Of a stretch of DNA of 64,000 bases, positions 24,701-35,212 are shown one piece after another. Position numbers and translations under genes: made by a program. Each line of letters begins with the position of its first letter. Positions within the stretch are counted from its first letter, which is position 1. Under the pieces are notes generated by a model that ran no database searches, was not told where the DNA came from, and worked only from the letters and a program-made list of their open reading frames with translations. The DNA is taken from assembly GCF_040807025.1 (NCBI RefSeq), contig NC_090946.1, positions 5,560,001 to 5,624,000 on the forward strand. Direction: 5' to 3'. Origin of the DNA: Struthio camelus (lineage: Eukaryota > Chordata > Aves > Struthioniformes > Struthionidae).

Positions 24701-24958
24701 CTTTGGCAGAGCCAGCTCCCCTGCACTTTGCCGGGGAGATGGGCAGCACGGGGGCATGGAGGAAGCCCTGGCCGGGGCCTGGCATCCGGGGCACGAAGCA
24801 GCACCTGCCAGGCACTGGCCTTGCTGTCCACAGCGGGGAGACAGCCCTCCCTCAGCCCCCTAGAGCCGCCCGCAACCGCCACAGACGCCCTGGCCTCAAC
24901 ACACAGTGACACGGGCTACGACGACGTTGGCATTGGTAGTTCCAGGACGTCTCTCTGA
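18772..24958 (+). CDS. WC1/CD163L1-like SRCR transmembrane receptor, copy 2 (damaged domain 2)
   Basis: Same layout as copy 1. Exons: 18772-18838, 19387-19707, 19882-20181, 20324-20632, 20882-21196, 21687-22004, 22091-22411, 22651-23037, 23333-23470, 23808-23909, 24156-24218, 24515-24643, 24834-24958. The predicted length is 964 residues if every exon is used. Domain 2 has lost 15 bases near 19,909, removing five residues with the first cysteine. The donor after that exon reads GATAAG (20,181-20,186) instead of GGTAAG. All exons are phase 1, so skipping domain 2 would keep the frame, while retaining the 142-base intron would shift it. A six-domain receptor is therefore possible. Domain 6 has a shorter Pro-Ala run. 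Otherwise signal peptide, helix and tail tyrosine motifs are intact. Confidence 0.8.
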
Positions 24959-25523
24959 GGACAGCAAGGCTGCCCCACAGCAGTCCCTGAGGACACGTGC
25001 GACACAGTAGGGCTCTGTCCCTGCGGAGCCACAGCCTGGCTATGGTGGGGATCACCCGCTCAATGTACAGCTCATTGGGACCTGATGAGGACTGCGGGCA
25101 CAGTGGGGAACTGCCTCCAGCCTCCCTCCCACGCAGCCCTTCAGCACTACCTGAGTTTCTGTACACTTCCCCTGGGACTGTCTCGCTTTGCGATTAAAAG
25201 CCCACAAGTGCTTGGAGGCTCGGCTCCAGGGCCAGTGCTCTTCTGCGAGAGCCCTCAGTCAATTGCTGCTCTGCGCCTGGTCCCTGGTGTCTGTACACAG
25301 TGGGAAAGTGCCCCCGCTTGGGCTCAGCGGCTGTTGGTTGTGCTGCATCTGGGAAAAGTGTGCCCGCGTGGGAGGTGAGCTTCCCCTGGGAGAGAGAAGG
25401 ATGCCCAGCAGCTGTGAAGCGACTGTGGGCAGGCGCTTGCCAGCCTCGCCCCTGCCCTGGCAGTGGGCTCTGGCATGTGGGATGGAGGGAAAGTGCTGGG
25501 GTGGCGTCAGGTGCTGGCCACTG
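24959..25523 (+). other. 3' untranslated region and tail of SRCR copy 2
   Basis: Conserved unit tail after the TGA at 24,956-24,958. ATTAAA poly(A) signal at 25,193-25,198. No further gene seen. Confidence 0.7.
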
Positions 25524-27515
25524 CATCACAGAATCCCAGAGCAGATGAGGTTGGCAATGACCTCTGGTGATCATTGAGTCCAACTCCCCCTGCTCAAGCA
25601 GCGCCACCTCCAGCCCATTGCCCACGACCCTCTCCACACACCACTGCAATATCTCCAAGCAGGGACACACACTCACACAACCTTTCTGGGAAAACTGCTC
25701 CAGGGCTCCCGCACTCCCACAGGAAACAAGTTTCTCCCCCTCTCCAGACAGAACTTCCTCCCTTTCAGTTTGTGCCCATTGCCTCGCCTCCTCTCAGTGG
25801 GCCCCTCTGACAAGAGTCTGGCCCCATCCTCTTCACACCTTCCCTTCCGATATTCATACCCACCTATAAGATCCCCCCTCACTCTTCTCTTCTCCACACT
25901 GTACAGCCCCACCTCTCTCAGCCTTTCCTCCTTTCCTCTGTGATTCTGTGATTCTATGACAGATGCTCCCGTCCCTTCAGCATCTTGCTAGCCCTTCCTT
26001 GGACTCGCTCCAGCAGCTCCACGTCTCTCTTGTATTGGGCAGCCCAGAACTGCACACAGCAGCCCACACGGGGCCTCCCCAGGCAAGAGCTGAGGGCAAG
26101 GATCACCTCCCTCGACCTCCGGTCAACACTCTGCCTAATGCAGCCCCGCACACCGTTGGCCTTCTTGGCCATCGGGCCACAGTGCTGGCTCAAGGTCTGC
26201 TTGTTCTCCACCAAGCCTGGCTGTATGAGGGGAGGTCCTCCCTGCTCCTTCTCTGCACACCTGCTTCCCACTACCTCAGCCCCCAGCCTGTACTGGTGCT
26301 GGGGGTTGTCCCTCCCGGGCTGCAGGCCTCTGCACTTCCCTTCACTCAACTTCAAGATGCTCCCCTCTGCCCATCACTCCACCCTGGCCAGCTCCCTCAG
26401 AATGGCACCTCTGCCACTCCTCCCACCTTTGGCTCATCAGCAAACTTGCTGCCAGCGCCCTCTCTCCCTTCCTCCAAGTCACTGAGCAATAACTTGAACT
26501 ATACTGCACCCACTCTTCACCCCTGGGGCACACCACGAGGGGATACACGCCGATCCACCTCAACTCTGTCCCGCTCTGCACAACCCTCTGAGCTCTGCCA
26601 TACAGCCAGCTTTCAAGACACCATCCTCTCTGCTCCTCTCACCCACACTTCCTCAGCTTCCCTATGAGGATGTGAGGCGAGACAGGGTCCAAGGCCTTTC
26701 GCTAGTCAAGGGACACAGCATCCACTGCTCTCTCCTCATCTACCCAGCCTGGCGTCTCATCACAGAACGCTCTCCGGTTGCTTAAGCAGGATTTCTCCCC
26801 CATTCACTCCATGCTCACTGCTCTGGATCACTTCCTTAGCTGCCAAATGCTTGGAAATGGTGTCCAGGATGAGCTGCTCCATCACCTTTCCAGGCCTCGA
26901 GGTGAGGTTGCATGACCTGCAGTTCCCTGCACCCCGCTTCTTGCCCGGTGGGAAGACTCACTCCAGTCTGACATTTGCTTTCTTCCAGGCCTCAGGCACC
27001 TTCCGTGATCGCTAAGCCCATCCTCCTCCAGCAAGGCCAAGTCTGCCTTTCACCAGGCTTTCTCCCTGCTCTCCAGTGCCCGGGAGTCCCGAGGTAAAGA
27101 CCACTCTTGCCAGTAAAGACTGCACCAAAGGCCGCACTCAGCATCTCTGCCTTTTCTGTCTCCTCTGGCACCACCACCCTTGCCCCGTTCACCAGCAGGC
27201 CCACCGTTTCCCTACTCCTCCTTTTGTCACCCAGCTATTTTAAGAAGCCCTCCGTGTTGTCCTTCACATCCGTCACCACATTAAACTCCCAGCGGGCCTT
27301 GGCCTTCCAAGACCCACCCCTGCCTCCTTGCACAACCTCCCTTTCTTCCTCCCAGGTTGCCTCAAGCTGCCTCCACACCAGCCCTTCTTCACGTTTGGCG
27401 AGTTCTCCCAAGCAAAGCCAAGCTGGGAAACTGACGTCGTGTGGCATTGCAGTGCTGGAAGAGTGGTTCCAGTGATGAGCAGCTCCTACCACATCTGGCT
27501 TCATTTGCAACTGGC
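25524..27515 (-). mobile_element. CR1 LINE remnant at the left edge of unit 3
   Basis: Same element and same junction (GCTGGCCACTG then CATCACAGAATC) as unit 2. It differs by a few small indels. One is an extra stretch at about 25,930-25,955 that contains GTGATTCTGTGATTCTATG, the CR1 3' octamer in the opposite orientation to the surrounding element. Decayed, 5'-truncated, 5' limit approximate. Confidence 0.85.
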
Positions 27516-28758
27516 TTTGCTTCTTGTTGGCTTACAGTACAAACAGCAGTGCAGAGCACACGTGGTGAGGGAGCTCCTTCGGCCTCTCTCCATCCTCATG
27601 CACTACTGAACCCTCCTCTCCTGCCTCAGCCCTTTCCCAAAGTGCAGCGGCCCAGGAGCGGCCGTGTTGGCAAAGCTCATCCTCACTTCCTCCTCCTCTA
27701 CAGGCCCTTTTCCACTGGAGCTCAGTCCACCTTAGCCACACCACCCTCTGGAGAGGCTATCCCCAGACCTGCTGCAGCAGTCCCCTTCACCCGCACGGTC
27801 AAGGGCACTGCCACCACTCTCCCGTGACCCTCACCTTTGTCCCCAGAGCTCCCGGCTTGCTCTCAATTTGCTCCACCTCTCCCTGGCAGCCTCACCCCAA
27901 AGAGGTACCCATACGCAAAAGCAGAACATTATCTCTGTCAGAAATGCAGCTGGCTGAGCAGAAGCAACTGGCAAGATGCTGCCTGATGACAGGATCCCAC
28001 AGACACGTGTGCTGGGGCAGGAGCGCAGCGGCTCCACCTCACGCTGCCCCACATCGGTAAGTGGGCTGCCACAGCCACTTCCAGGCGGGGGCTGGTGTGC
28101 AGTGGGGTGGGAGCCACCTCCTTCCTGGCTCCGTGCTGCGTGGGGCGAGCACGGCTCCTGCGGGGGCTCGTGGGTTGCAGGCCACACACCTGCAAGCAGC
28201 ACAGGCGGTTTCTAGCCTAGAGGCAGCCCCAGGGCCTGTCCTGTGTGGAGGGCCACAGAGCCAAGGTCCCTCAGGATTTCCCCCTCACTGGTGCCAGAGG
28301 ACAGACCTACAGCACAAAGGAGCCTGCAGCACATGCTGTCCCCCAGCAGAGCAGGGTCCCTGTCGACACAGGGCTCTTGCCGGCCTCCTCAGTACAGACC
28401 CAGCCCCATGCGGGCACAGCCATGGAAGGGCCCGCACGCCCTGCACAGGCACCTAGGTGGGGAGCCCTGCTCAGGGACAGCAGGCTGGGCGAGGCGAGCG
28501 TGATGCCAGAAGTGGTGCCGATCCGCATATATGGGCATGTACGGGGATGGGGAAGGTTATTGGAGGCTGGGGCTCCGTCAGATGGGAGATAACCCTCCTG
28601 ATAACGCCTCAAAAGGTGCCTGCTGCGTTGATTGGCTCCTCCGGCAGCGGGGCCTGTGCCTCTGCCTATATATTGCCCTCCCCACCATGAAGGGCTTGTA
28701 GTGGCTGGGGAAACAAGCAGGTGGTGGGGACTGCTCTGTGGGGCAGGAGGCGAGCGGG
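27516..28758 (+). promoter_or_regulatory. Upstream region and promoter of SRCR copy 3
   Basis: Conserved with units 1 and 2. The GATA pair (about 28,587-28,605), GATTGG (28,629-28,634) and TATATAT (28,667-28,673) are all kept even though the gene behind them is broken. Nothing else recognised. Confidence 0.55.
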
Positions 28759-29267
28759 ATGGCCACCACCAGCCAGCTGCCCACCAGGGCACTGGGGCTG
28801 CTCCTGTGCATGCAGCTCTGCAGACATCCCTGGCCTGACCAGGCACGAACCCCCGGATGGGTACGATGATGCCTCCACCGTGCTGGAGCCGGGAGAGGCC
28901 GCTGCTCCAGGGTCAAGTGACGGAGGTGTGTGCAAGGCTGCGGCACTGGGAGGTAAGAGGTATCACAGCTGGCACAGGCAGCGCTGCCGTAACAAAGGCC
29001 GTACTGTCCCGCCAGCAGAGCTGGCTCCCCTGCACTTTGTCGGGGAGATGGGCAGCACGGGGGCATGGAGGAAGCCCTGGCCGGGGCCTGGCATCCGGGG
29101 CACGAAGCAGCACCTGCCAGGCACTGGCCTCGCTGTCCACAGCGGGGAGACAGCCCTCCCTCAGCCCCCCAGAGCCACCTGCAACCACCACAGACGCCCT
29201 GGCCTCAACACCCAGTGACACGGGCTACGACGACGTTGGCATTGCTGGCCCTGTGTCACCTCTCTGA
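28759..29267 (+). pseudogene. SRCR gene copy 3, internally deleted
   Basis: The signal-peptide exon starts normally at ATG 28,759 but after CAGCTCTGCAG runs directly into the tail exon that carries GYDDAST (28,824-28,952). It is followed by the last exon (29,143-29,267, ending at TGA). All seven SRCR exons, the membrane helix and the first two tail exons are gone. The breakpoint shares TGCAG between the end of exon 1 and the acceptor of the tail exon. The fused frame reads HPWPDQARTPGWVR then stops at about 28,867, so at most a peptide of 36 residues with a signal sequence could be made. Confidence 0.88.
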
Positions 29268-29835
29268 GGACAGCAGGGCCACACCACAGGAGTCTCTGAG
29301 GACAAGTACGACACAGTGGGGCTCTGCCTACATGAAGCTATGGCTTGGCCATGGTGGGGATCACCCGTCCCATGTACAGCCCGCTGGGGCCTGACGAGGA
29401 CTGCGGACACAGTGGGGAACTGCCTCCAGCCTCCCTCCCACGCAGCCCCTCAGCACTACCTGAGTTTCTGTACACTTCCCCTGGGACTGTCTCGCTTTGC
29501 GATTAAAAGCCCACAAGTGCTTGGAGGCTCGGCTCCAGGGCCAGTGCTCTTCTGCGAGAGCCCTCAGTCAATTGCTGCTCTGCGCCTGGTCCCTGGTGTC
29601 TGTACGCAGTGGGAAAGTGCCCCCGCTTGGGCTCAGCGGCTGTTGGTTGTGCTGCATCTGGGAAAGGTGTGCCCGCGTGGGAGGTGAGCTTCCCCTGGGA
29701 GAGAGAAGGATGCCCAGCAGCTGTGAAGCGACTGTGGGCAGGCACTTGCCACCCTCGCCCCTGCCCTGGCAGAGGGCTCTGCCATGTGGGATGGAGGGAA
29801 AGTGCTGGGGTGGCGTCAGGTGCTGGCCACTGCCC
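29268..29835 (+). other. Last SRCR unit tail, right edge of the array
   Basis: Conserved tail with ATTAAA at 29,502-29,507. At about 29,835 the sequence continues with CTGCCCTTGCC rather than switching to CR1, as it also does in unit 1 at 446. This is therefore the undisturbed right flank of the ancestral gene. Confidence 0.75.
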
Positions 29836-30245
29836 TGCCCTTGCCTGGGTGCTGCTGCCAGAACTTAGAGGAGGTCAGAGAGGCCTCTAAGTCATCACAG
29901 GCCAGCGAGGCCATCGCCCCGCAGGCTGCAGCCCTTTGTCCCTCAGCTCGGCCTTGGGGAGGCCAGAGCTTTCCCCATCCTGTTCTCTCGCGGTCAGGAG
30001 CCAGCGCCTCTCTACGGGGCCAACCACCTCCCGGCGGTGGCTGGGGCGGAGCCGGTAACCGCCCAACCGCCGCGGTGACGCGCACTCGCCGCTGAGGGCG
30101 CCGCGCCCGCCGCCATGACACCTCCCCCCCCCCCTGCGGGGGGGCCGCCGCCGCCAGGGGCCGCCGCGTCGCTCCGGAAAGAGCCGAGCGTCGGCGGCGC
30201 CGCCCGAAGCGGCGGGCAGGGCAGCGCAGCGCAGGGGCCCCGATC
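29836..30245 (+). promoter_or_regulatory. AIP promoter and 5' untranslated region (CpG island)
   Basis: GC-rich, CpG-dense stretch between the SRCR array and the AIP start, without a TATA box. Its left part (29,930-30,035) is related to 905-1,015 in unit 1. An upstream ATG lies at 30,115. Confidence 0.55.
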
Positions 30246-30297
30246 ATGGCGCAGCAGGTCGAGCAGCTGCGGGCCGACGGCGTCCACAAGGAGGTGA
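30115..30297 (+). other. Upstream ORF overlapping the AIP start codon
   Basis: ATG at 30,115 in a strong context (GCCGCCATGA) opens 60 codons rich in Pro and Gly that end at 30,297, past the AIP ATG (30,246) and in a different frame. If the transcript starts upstream of 30,115, this would lower AIP translation by overlapping initiation. The transcription start is unknown. Confidence 0.4.
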
Positions 30298-32424
30298 TCC
30301 GCGAGGGCACCGGCCCGCTGCCCGACTTCCGAGACGGCACCAAGGTCGGCGGCGCGGCTCGGCCGTTGGGGTTGGTTGGGAGGGGGGGGAACTAGGCGAG
30401 GCGCGCATGCGCCGGCCCGGGGTTGGGGTGCGGGGGGGGAGGGTTGGTGCGCCGTCGCTATGGTGACGCGCCCCCCCCTCCACACCCCACCCCAACCGCG
30501 GCCGCCCCGCAGGCCACCTTCCACTACCGGACGCTGCGGTGCGGGGCCGAGGAGCGGGCTCTGGACGACAGCCGGGCGCGGGGGAAACCCATGGAGCTCA
30601 TCGCCGGCAAGAAGTTCAAGCTGCCGGTGTGGGAGGCGGCGCTGCGCACCATGCGGCCGGGGGAGCGCGCCCGCTTCCGCTGCGACACCAAGGTGCGCGC
30701 TGCCGGGCGGGGGGGGCGGCCGCGGGGGAAGGGGCGGGGCCGGGCTGCGGGGGAGGGGCCGGGGCCGGGCCGAGGGCCGGGCTGCAGGGGAGGGGGCGGG
30801 GCCGGGGCCGGGCCGGTGACCGGGCTGCGAGGGAGGGGGCGGGGCCGGTGACCGGGCTGCGAGGGAGGGGGCGGGGCCGGTGACCGGGCTGCGGGGGAAG
30901 GGGCGGGGCCGGGCCGGGGGCCGGGCTGCAGGGGAGGGGGCCGGTCCGGGCCGGGGCCTGGGGCCGGGCTGCGGGGGAGGGGGCGGGGCCGGGGGCCGGG
31001 CTGTGGGTGAGGGGGCGGGGCCGGGGCCGGGCCTGGGGCCGGGCTGCGGGGGAGGGGGCGGGGCCGGGGGCCGGGCTGCGGGGGAGGGGGCGGAGCCGGG
31101 GCCGGGCTGCGGGGGAGGGGGCGGGGACGAGGCAGGGGGCGGGGCCTCGCTGCGGGGGCGGGGCTCATCCAGGCCTGTCCGGACCCCAGCCACCCATGGG
31201 TGGGCAGTGGGGGTGGACGTGATGGGCATTGTGGGGGAGGGCAGTGGGGTTGCCGTGGGCGGCCCACCCAGCGGCCCGTGGCCTGCGCCCGGCAGCACGT
31301 CGTGCTGTACCCCATGGTGTCCAAGAGCCTGCGCAACATCGCAGCCGGGAAGGACCCGCTGGAGGGGCAGCGGCACTGCTGCGGCATCGCCCAGCTGCAC
31401 GAGCACCACTCGCTCGGCTACGCCGACCTCGACGAGCTGCAGAAGAACCCGCAGCCCCTCATCTTCGACATCGAAGTGCTCAAGGTGAGCCGCAGGGCTC
31501 CCAAGAGGCACCGTGAGGCCGCCCGGGACCCCCCCAGAGGGGTCCCCCGTGCGAACATGTGTCCGTTCCCGGGGGTGGAGGCTCTGGGCAACCGGGACTG
31601 TCCTGCTGCCACGGGAGCAGCGGGTGGGGACAACTTCTCCTGGGTGACGGGGTACTGGCAGGTGGAGGAGCCCGGCTCGTACCAGCAGGACCCCTGGGCC
31701 ATGACAGACGAGGAGAAGCTGCAGGCCGTGCCCCTGATCCACAAGGAGGGCAACGAGCTGTACCGGCAGGGCAAAGTGCACGAGGCAGCCGCCAAGTACT
31801 ACGATGCCATCGCCTGTCTCAAGAACCTGCAGATGAAGGTGAGAGTCTGCAGCCCCCCCCGCTCTCTGGGTTACGCTGCCTCCCCGCGTCGCTCCCAGGG
31901 AGCCTGGCCGCGCTCTCTCTCGCCTCGTTTTTGTCCTTCTGGGCAGGAGCAGCCTGGCTCTCCAGACTGGATTGAGCTCGACCAGAAGATCACGCCGCTG
32001 CTGTTAAACTATTGCCAGTGCAAGCTGCAGTGCCAGGATTACTACGAGGTGCTGGATCATTGCTCCTCCATTCTCAACAAGTACGAGGGTAAGGAGCCGC
32101 GGGCTGGCCCAGCCGGCTGCGGCGGGTGGCGGCAGGACAAGCGGGTAGCGGCGAGGTCGCCTGGGAACCGGGGCGGGCCGAGGAGCGCCCTCGCCGCCCA
32201 GCAGCCCTCTCCCCGCAGACAACGTCAAGGCCTACTTCAAGCGGGGCAAGGCGCACGCGGCGGTGTGGAACGTGGCGGAGGCGCAGGCTGACTTTGCCAA
32301 GGTGCTGGCACTCGACCCCTCGCTGCGCCCCGTCGTGGCCAAGGAGCTGCGGAGCCTGGAAGCCCGCCTGCGCGAGAAGGACAAGGAGGACAAGGTCCGC
32401 TTCAAGGGCATCTTCTCCCAGTAG
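30246..32424 (+). CDS. AIP: AH receptor-interacting protein (HSP90 co-chaperone)
   Basis: Six exons: 30246-30344, 30513-30692, 31296-31484, 31662-31838, 31947-32088, 32219-32424, giving 330 residues, the same as human AIP. All introns are GT/AG and phases agree. Residues 1 to about 165 form the FKBP-like domain ([34 protein letters not shown]). Three TPR motifs follow ([60 protein letters not shown]), then the C-terminal helix ending GIFSQ where human ends GIFSH. In the cytosol it binds HSP90 through the TPRs and stabilises the aryl hydrocarbon receptor and other clients. It lies tail to tail with PITPNM1, as in human 11q13.2. Identification is secure. Confidence 0.97.
30700..31180 (+). repeat. 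G-rich minisatellite in AIP intron 2
   Basis: About 15 imperfect copies of a 20-40 base unit built on GGGCCGGGCTGCGGGGGAGG followed by GGGCGGGG. The + (coding) strand is strongly G-rich, with many runs of four or more G, so G-quadruplexes are likely. It accounts for most of the 600 bp intron and creates spurious long open frames on both strands. Confidence 0.85.
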
Positions 32425-32438
32425 TGCCCGTGGCTGCA

Positions 32439-33330
32439 TGTGAGAGTCCGATACTCTCTGACCAGGTTCTTTTAGATATTCCACATGTGGAATGTTTATT
32501 AATGTTTATTAATGTTTAATACAAAGTTTACTTATTTGAAGTTACACAGGGTTTCGCCTTAGCAGTGATACAGCCATGCACTTAAATCACCGTACAAGTT
32601 CAAATTACACTCAGCAGGCTCTAGCAATTGCAAGTAGACGGCTGAATCGCAGTATAAATGTGAATCTCGTTACCAGTCTCTAGCACATGCCCGTCATCAC
32701 AACGCCAGGCATCCCCACGCACCAGGAAGGACTGTAGGTGTTGAAGCCTGCTCAAGCCCCTGGCTCTCTTCAGAGTTTCTTTGTTCATTGCTTGGTTTTT
32801 ATACTTTGTGTTGGGCTGTATGAGTCCCCGTGCCGGTCTGGCCGAGTTGTTTATAGCCACGAAGTCTCCAGTGCCAAGTCTGCGCCCCATTTCTCTTCGC
32901 TTTATGCCTGTACTCCTCTCTGCCGCATCGTGTGTCTCCACTTCTCAAGGCCTCTGCTCTCATACCAGGCCTGTATTTCTCTCTGCCGCATCATCATGTT
33001 ATAATCCTAAATATCTTATTCTACGTAGAATAACTGCTTGTTACTGCTGTCTGTGTAAAACTATGGTCATGCTATCCAAAGATAAACCAAATGTAAAACA
33101 GATTAGCCAGAGACCCTGGTCAATTAGAAACGCTGCTGTTACAGCTACACCGAAGCTGCAGGCAGACCAAGAGAAGTTCAGCCAGAGCAAGCCTGACAAG
33201 AGGATCATAGCATATAAGCAGATCTAATACATTCACAAGCTGTGTTACTTTAACAATAAGCTTATCTCTAAAACTAGTTTTGTCCCATTCTAGGGCTGAA
33301 CGTCTTCAAAGTCAGGGATAGATGCTTCTA
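32439..33330 (-). mobile_element. Probable solo LTR of an endogenous retrovirus (fossil)
   Basis: An AT-rich island, unlike its GC-rich surroundings, starts with TGTGAGAGTCCG 15 bases after the AIP stop. Read on the minus strand it has LTR-like parts in order: a TATAAAAACC box near 32,800, AATAAA poly(A) signals near 32,490-32,510, and a terminal CA at 32,439. No internal retroviral genes are seen, so it would be a solo LTR. The right end and target duplication could not be fixed, and the family is unknown. Another AT-rich repeat is possible. Confidence 0.45.
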
Positions 33331-34560
33331 CTGCGGGTTGTTAATGCTTAGCTGATGCAACGCGCTTTGCCACGCGCTGTCTGTCCTAGACTGCAGCAGC
33401 TCAGCGCCGGGCTGGTGTGGCCGCAGCTCCCCAAATGGCCATGCCCCTTGCTGCCATGCCCTGCCCCGAGATGGGATTTCAGTCTTTGAGCCAGGATTTA
33501 GCCTCGTGCCAGGGACTTAGTGCTGCAGACACGAGGAGGTGGCTGCCGTGGGGGGCGGCAGCGCTGCCAGGCTCATCCCGCCTCGCCCCCCCGAGCTGCC
33601 CTGGCCGGGCAGGTGAGCTGCTGAGTCAGGAGCCCCGCTGCTCAGCTCTGCACAGGACTCACAGAGCCGGGTCCGGGCCGTGCCGAGTGTCTGTGGCTGC
33701 TTCAGTCCAGGAACGCCGCTTAGGGACTTGCACTGTCCGCAGGGAAGGAACCAAGCCAGGGCAGAGGCCACAGCTCAGCGCCAGGGCTGGTACCCACAAG
33801 GAGCTCAACCTGCCTGGGCACCTTCTGCAGCAAAACCCAAGGGTGGCTGCGGAGGATGTGGGCTGCACAGCCCCCTCCCAGCTTTGCCAGGGTGAGACTG
33901 CAGGGTTGAGGTGTCCCCAGCCACAGGCCCAGATCCTGTAAGAGCACGAGCTACCAGCCCTGCCTCCACGCTAGGGACAAGGCGGGCAAAGGAGGTGCTG
34001 TCACAGAGGTGGTGGCAAGAGAAACAAGCTGCCCGGGTCTTGCTCTGCTTGCTAAAGACAGCGTTTCCTCTTCCCACCCTGCTTCTGTCTGCTGTGAGGG
34101 TCCCCGGCGTCAGGACTGAGCTTGCAGGGGAGCCCTGACCCCACCACGCCTGCCTCCTCCCAAACCAGGGGTGGTCCTGCTCCATGCAGGCACAAACCAC
34201 TGGGCGTTTGATGTAACCCACTCCATTAGACTTACTGAAAAAGAATTCGCTGATCCTCATTGCTTGAAGAAATACTGGCAGGCCAACACGTTACTCCTAA
34301 TATCTCCCAGCACTGGGTGCTAGGTTATCCCAGGTCCAGACACAGTACCTCTCGCCCTGGCTTCAACCTACGTGGCACCCAGGAGTCAGGCTGAGCCCAA
34401 AGGTACCAAAGTCCTTCCAGGGCCTGCCTGGGTCCCCAGCTGCCCTGGGCCTCAGGCTGTCACCCACAGGGTGCTGCACCGGGAGAGCTGTGCCAGCACT
34501 ACTTCTGGGGCAGAGCACTGGCACGCGAGGCCCACAAGAGGATCCACACGTGCCCCTGCT
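33331..34560. other. Intergenic region between AIP and PITPNM1
   Basis: No exon, repeat or RNA gene recognised. Short open frames here are not supported by codon pattern or similarity. No canonical AATAAA on the + strand was found to end AIP. Confidence 0.5.
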
Positions 34561-34577
34561 GCTCTTCTTTACATTGC

Positions 34578-34583
34578 TTTATT
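34578..34583 (-). terminator. PITPNM1 poly(A) signal AATAAA
   Basis: TTTATT on the + strand, i.e. AATAAA on the minus strand, about 630 bases past the PITPNM1 stop codon. The intervening 34,584-35,212 would be the 3' untranslated region. Confidence 0.6.
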
Positions 34584-35212
34584 TCACGCCGCAACAAAAT
34601 GAACAGAACAGAGGAACCGTGGTTTAATCCCAACCCTGCCCCTGCCTGACGACTCTCCACCCCCGAAAGGAAATAAATAAGTGGTGGCGGGGGACAGGGA
34701 CGGTGCCACCGCAACCCTCCCATCACCACGTACCCCTCGAGGTGGAGGTGTCGGCACAGGAGGGCAGGCGCTAGGCGGGAAGAAGCCCTGGGAGAGTCGA
34801 ACCAGGGCGCGATAGCCCCGCAGGGACAGGGCTCGGGGGGCGGCGCACCAGCTCCCCAAACCACGCTGGGGAGAAAGGCCGGCAGGCAAAACCCCCAGCT
34901 GCAGTTCCCGCAAGCCCCAGGAAACAGGGGCAGGAGGAGCCGGGGGGCAGGACGGGGAGGCCGGGGGCAGGCATGGGGCGCGGGGGCACAGCGCTGCCCA
35001 GCGTGGCTCAGCACCGAGGGGGTTGCTCCAGTCCCCGGGGTGGCCAGGGCCTCGTGATCTCCGGACCCAGTACTCTCATCTCCTTCATATCGGCTCCGGG
35101 CCTGCCGCGGGATGCGGCGCCGGCTCGGGCACCGGGCGCTCCTTGCTGGAAAGTCAAGGCTTTTGGCCGCGGGCGCCTGGCGGCGGTGGGGGGGACGAAG
35201 GCTGCCCCGCGC

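Larger units (their letters stand above)
1..29835 (+). repeat. Tandem segmental duplication of a WC1-like SRCR gene (about three units plus an upstream tail)
   Basis: The same block recurs in one orientation: CR1 remnant, upstream region, promoter, SRCR gene and a 3' tail with ATTAAA. The tails at 1-445, 15,100-15,558, 25,070-25,523 and 29,385-29,835 are nearly identical by eye. The gene bodies at 8,773 and 18,772 match almost base for base; the SRCR5 exon appears identical. Unit 1 runs to about 15.5 kb because of an added CR1, unit 2 is about 10 kb, and unit 3 is about 4.3 kb after an internal deletion. The last tail runs straight into the AIP 5' flank, which marks the ancestral right edge of the array. 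The left edge lies outside the window. Confidence 0.93.

Noticed and set aside
30012-31781. 589-codon minus-strand frame over AIP
   Set aside because: It is made by the G-rich intron 2 minisatellite (Pro-Arg-Ala repeats on the other strand) and runs across real AIP exons.
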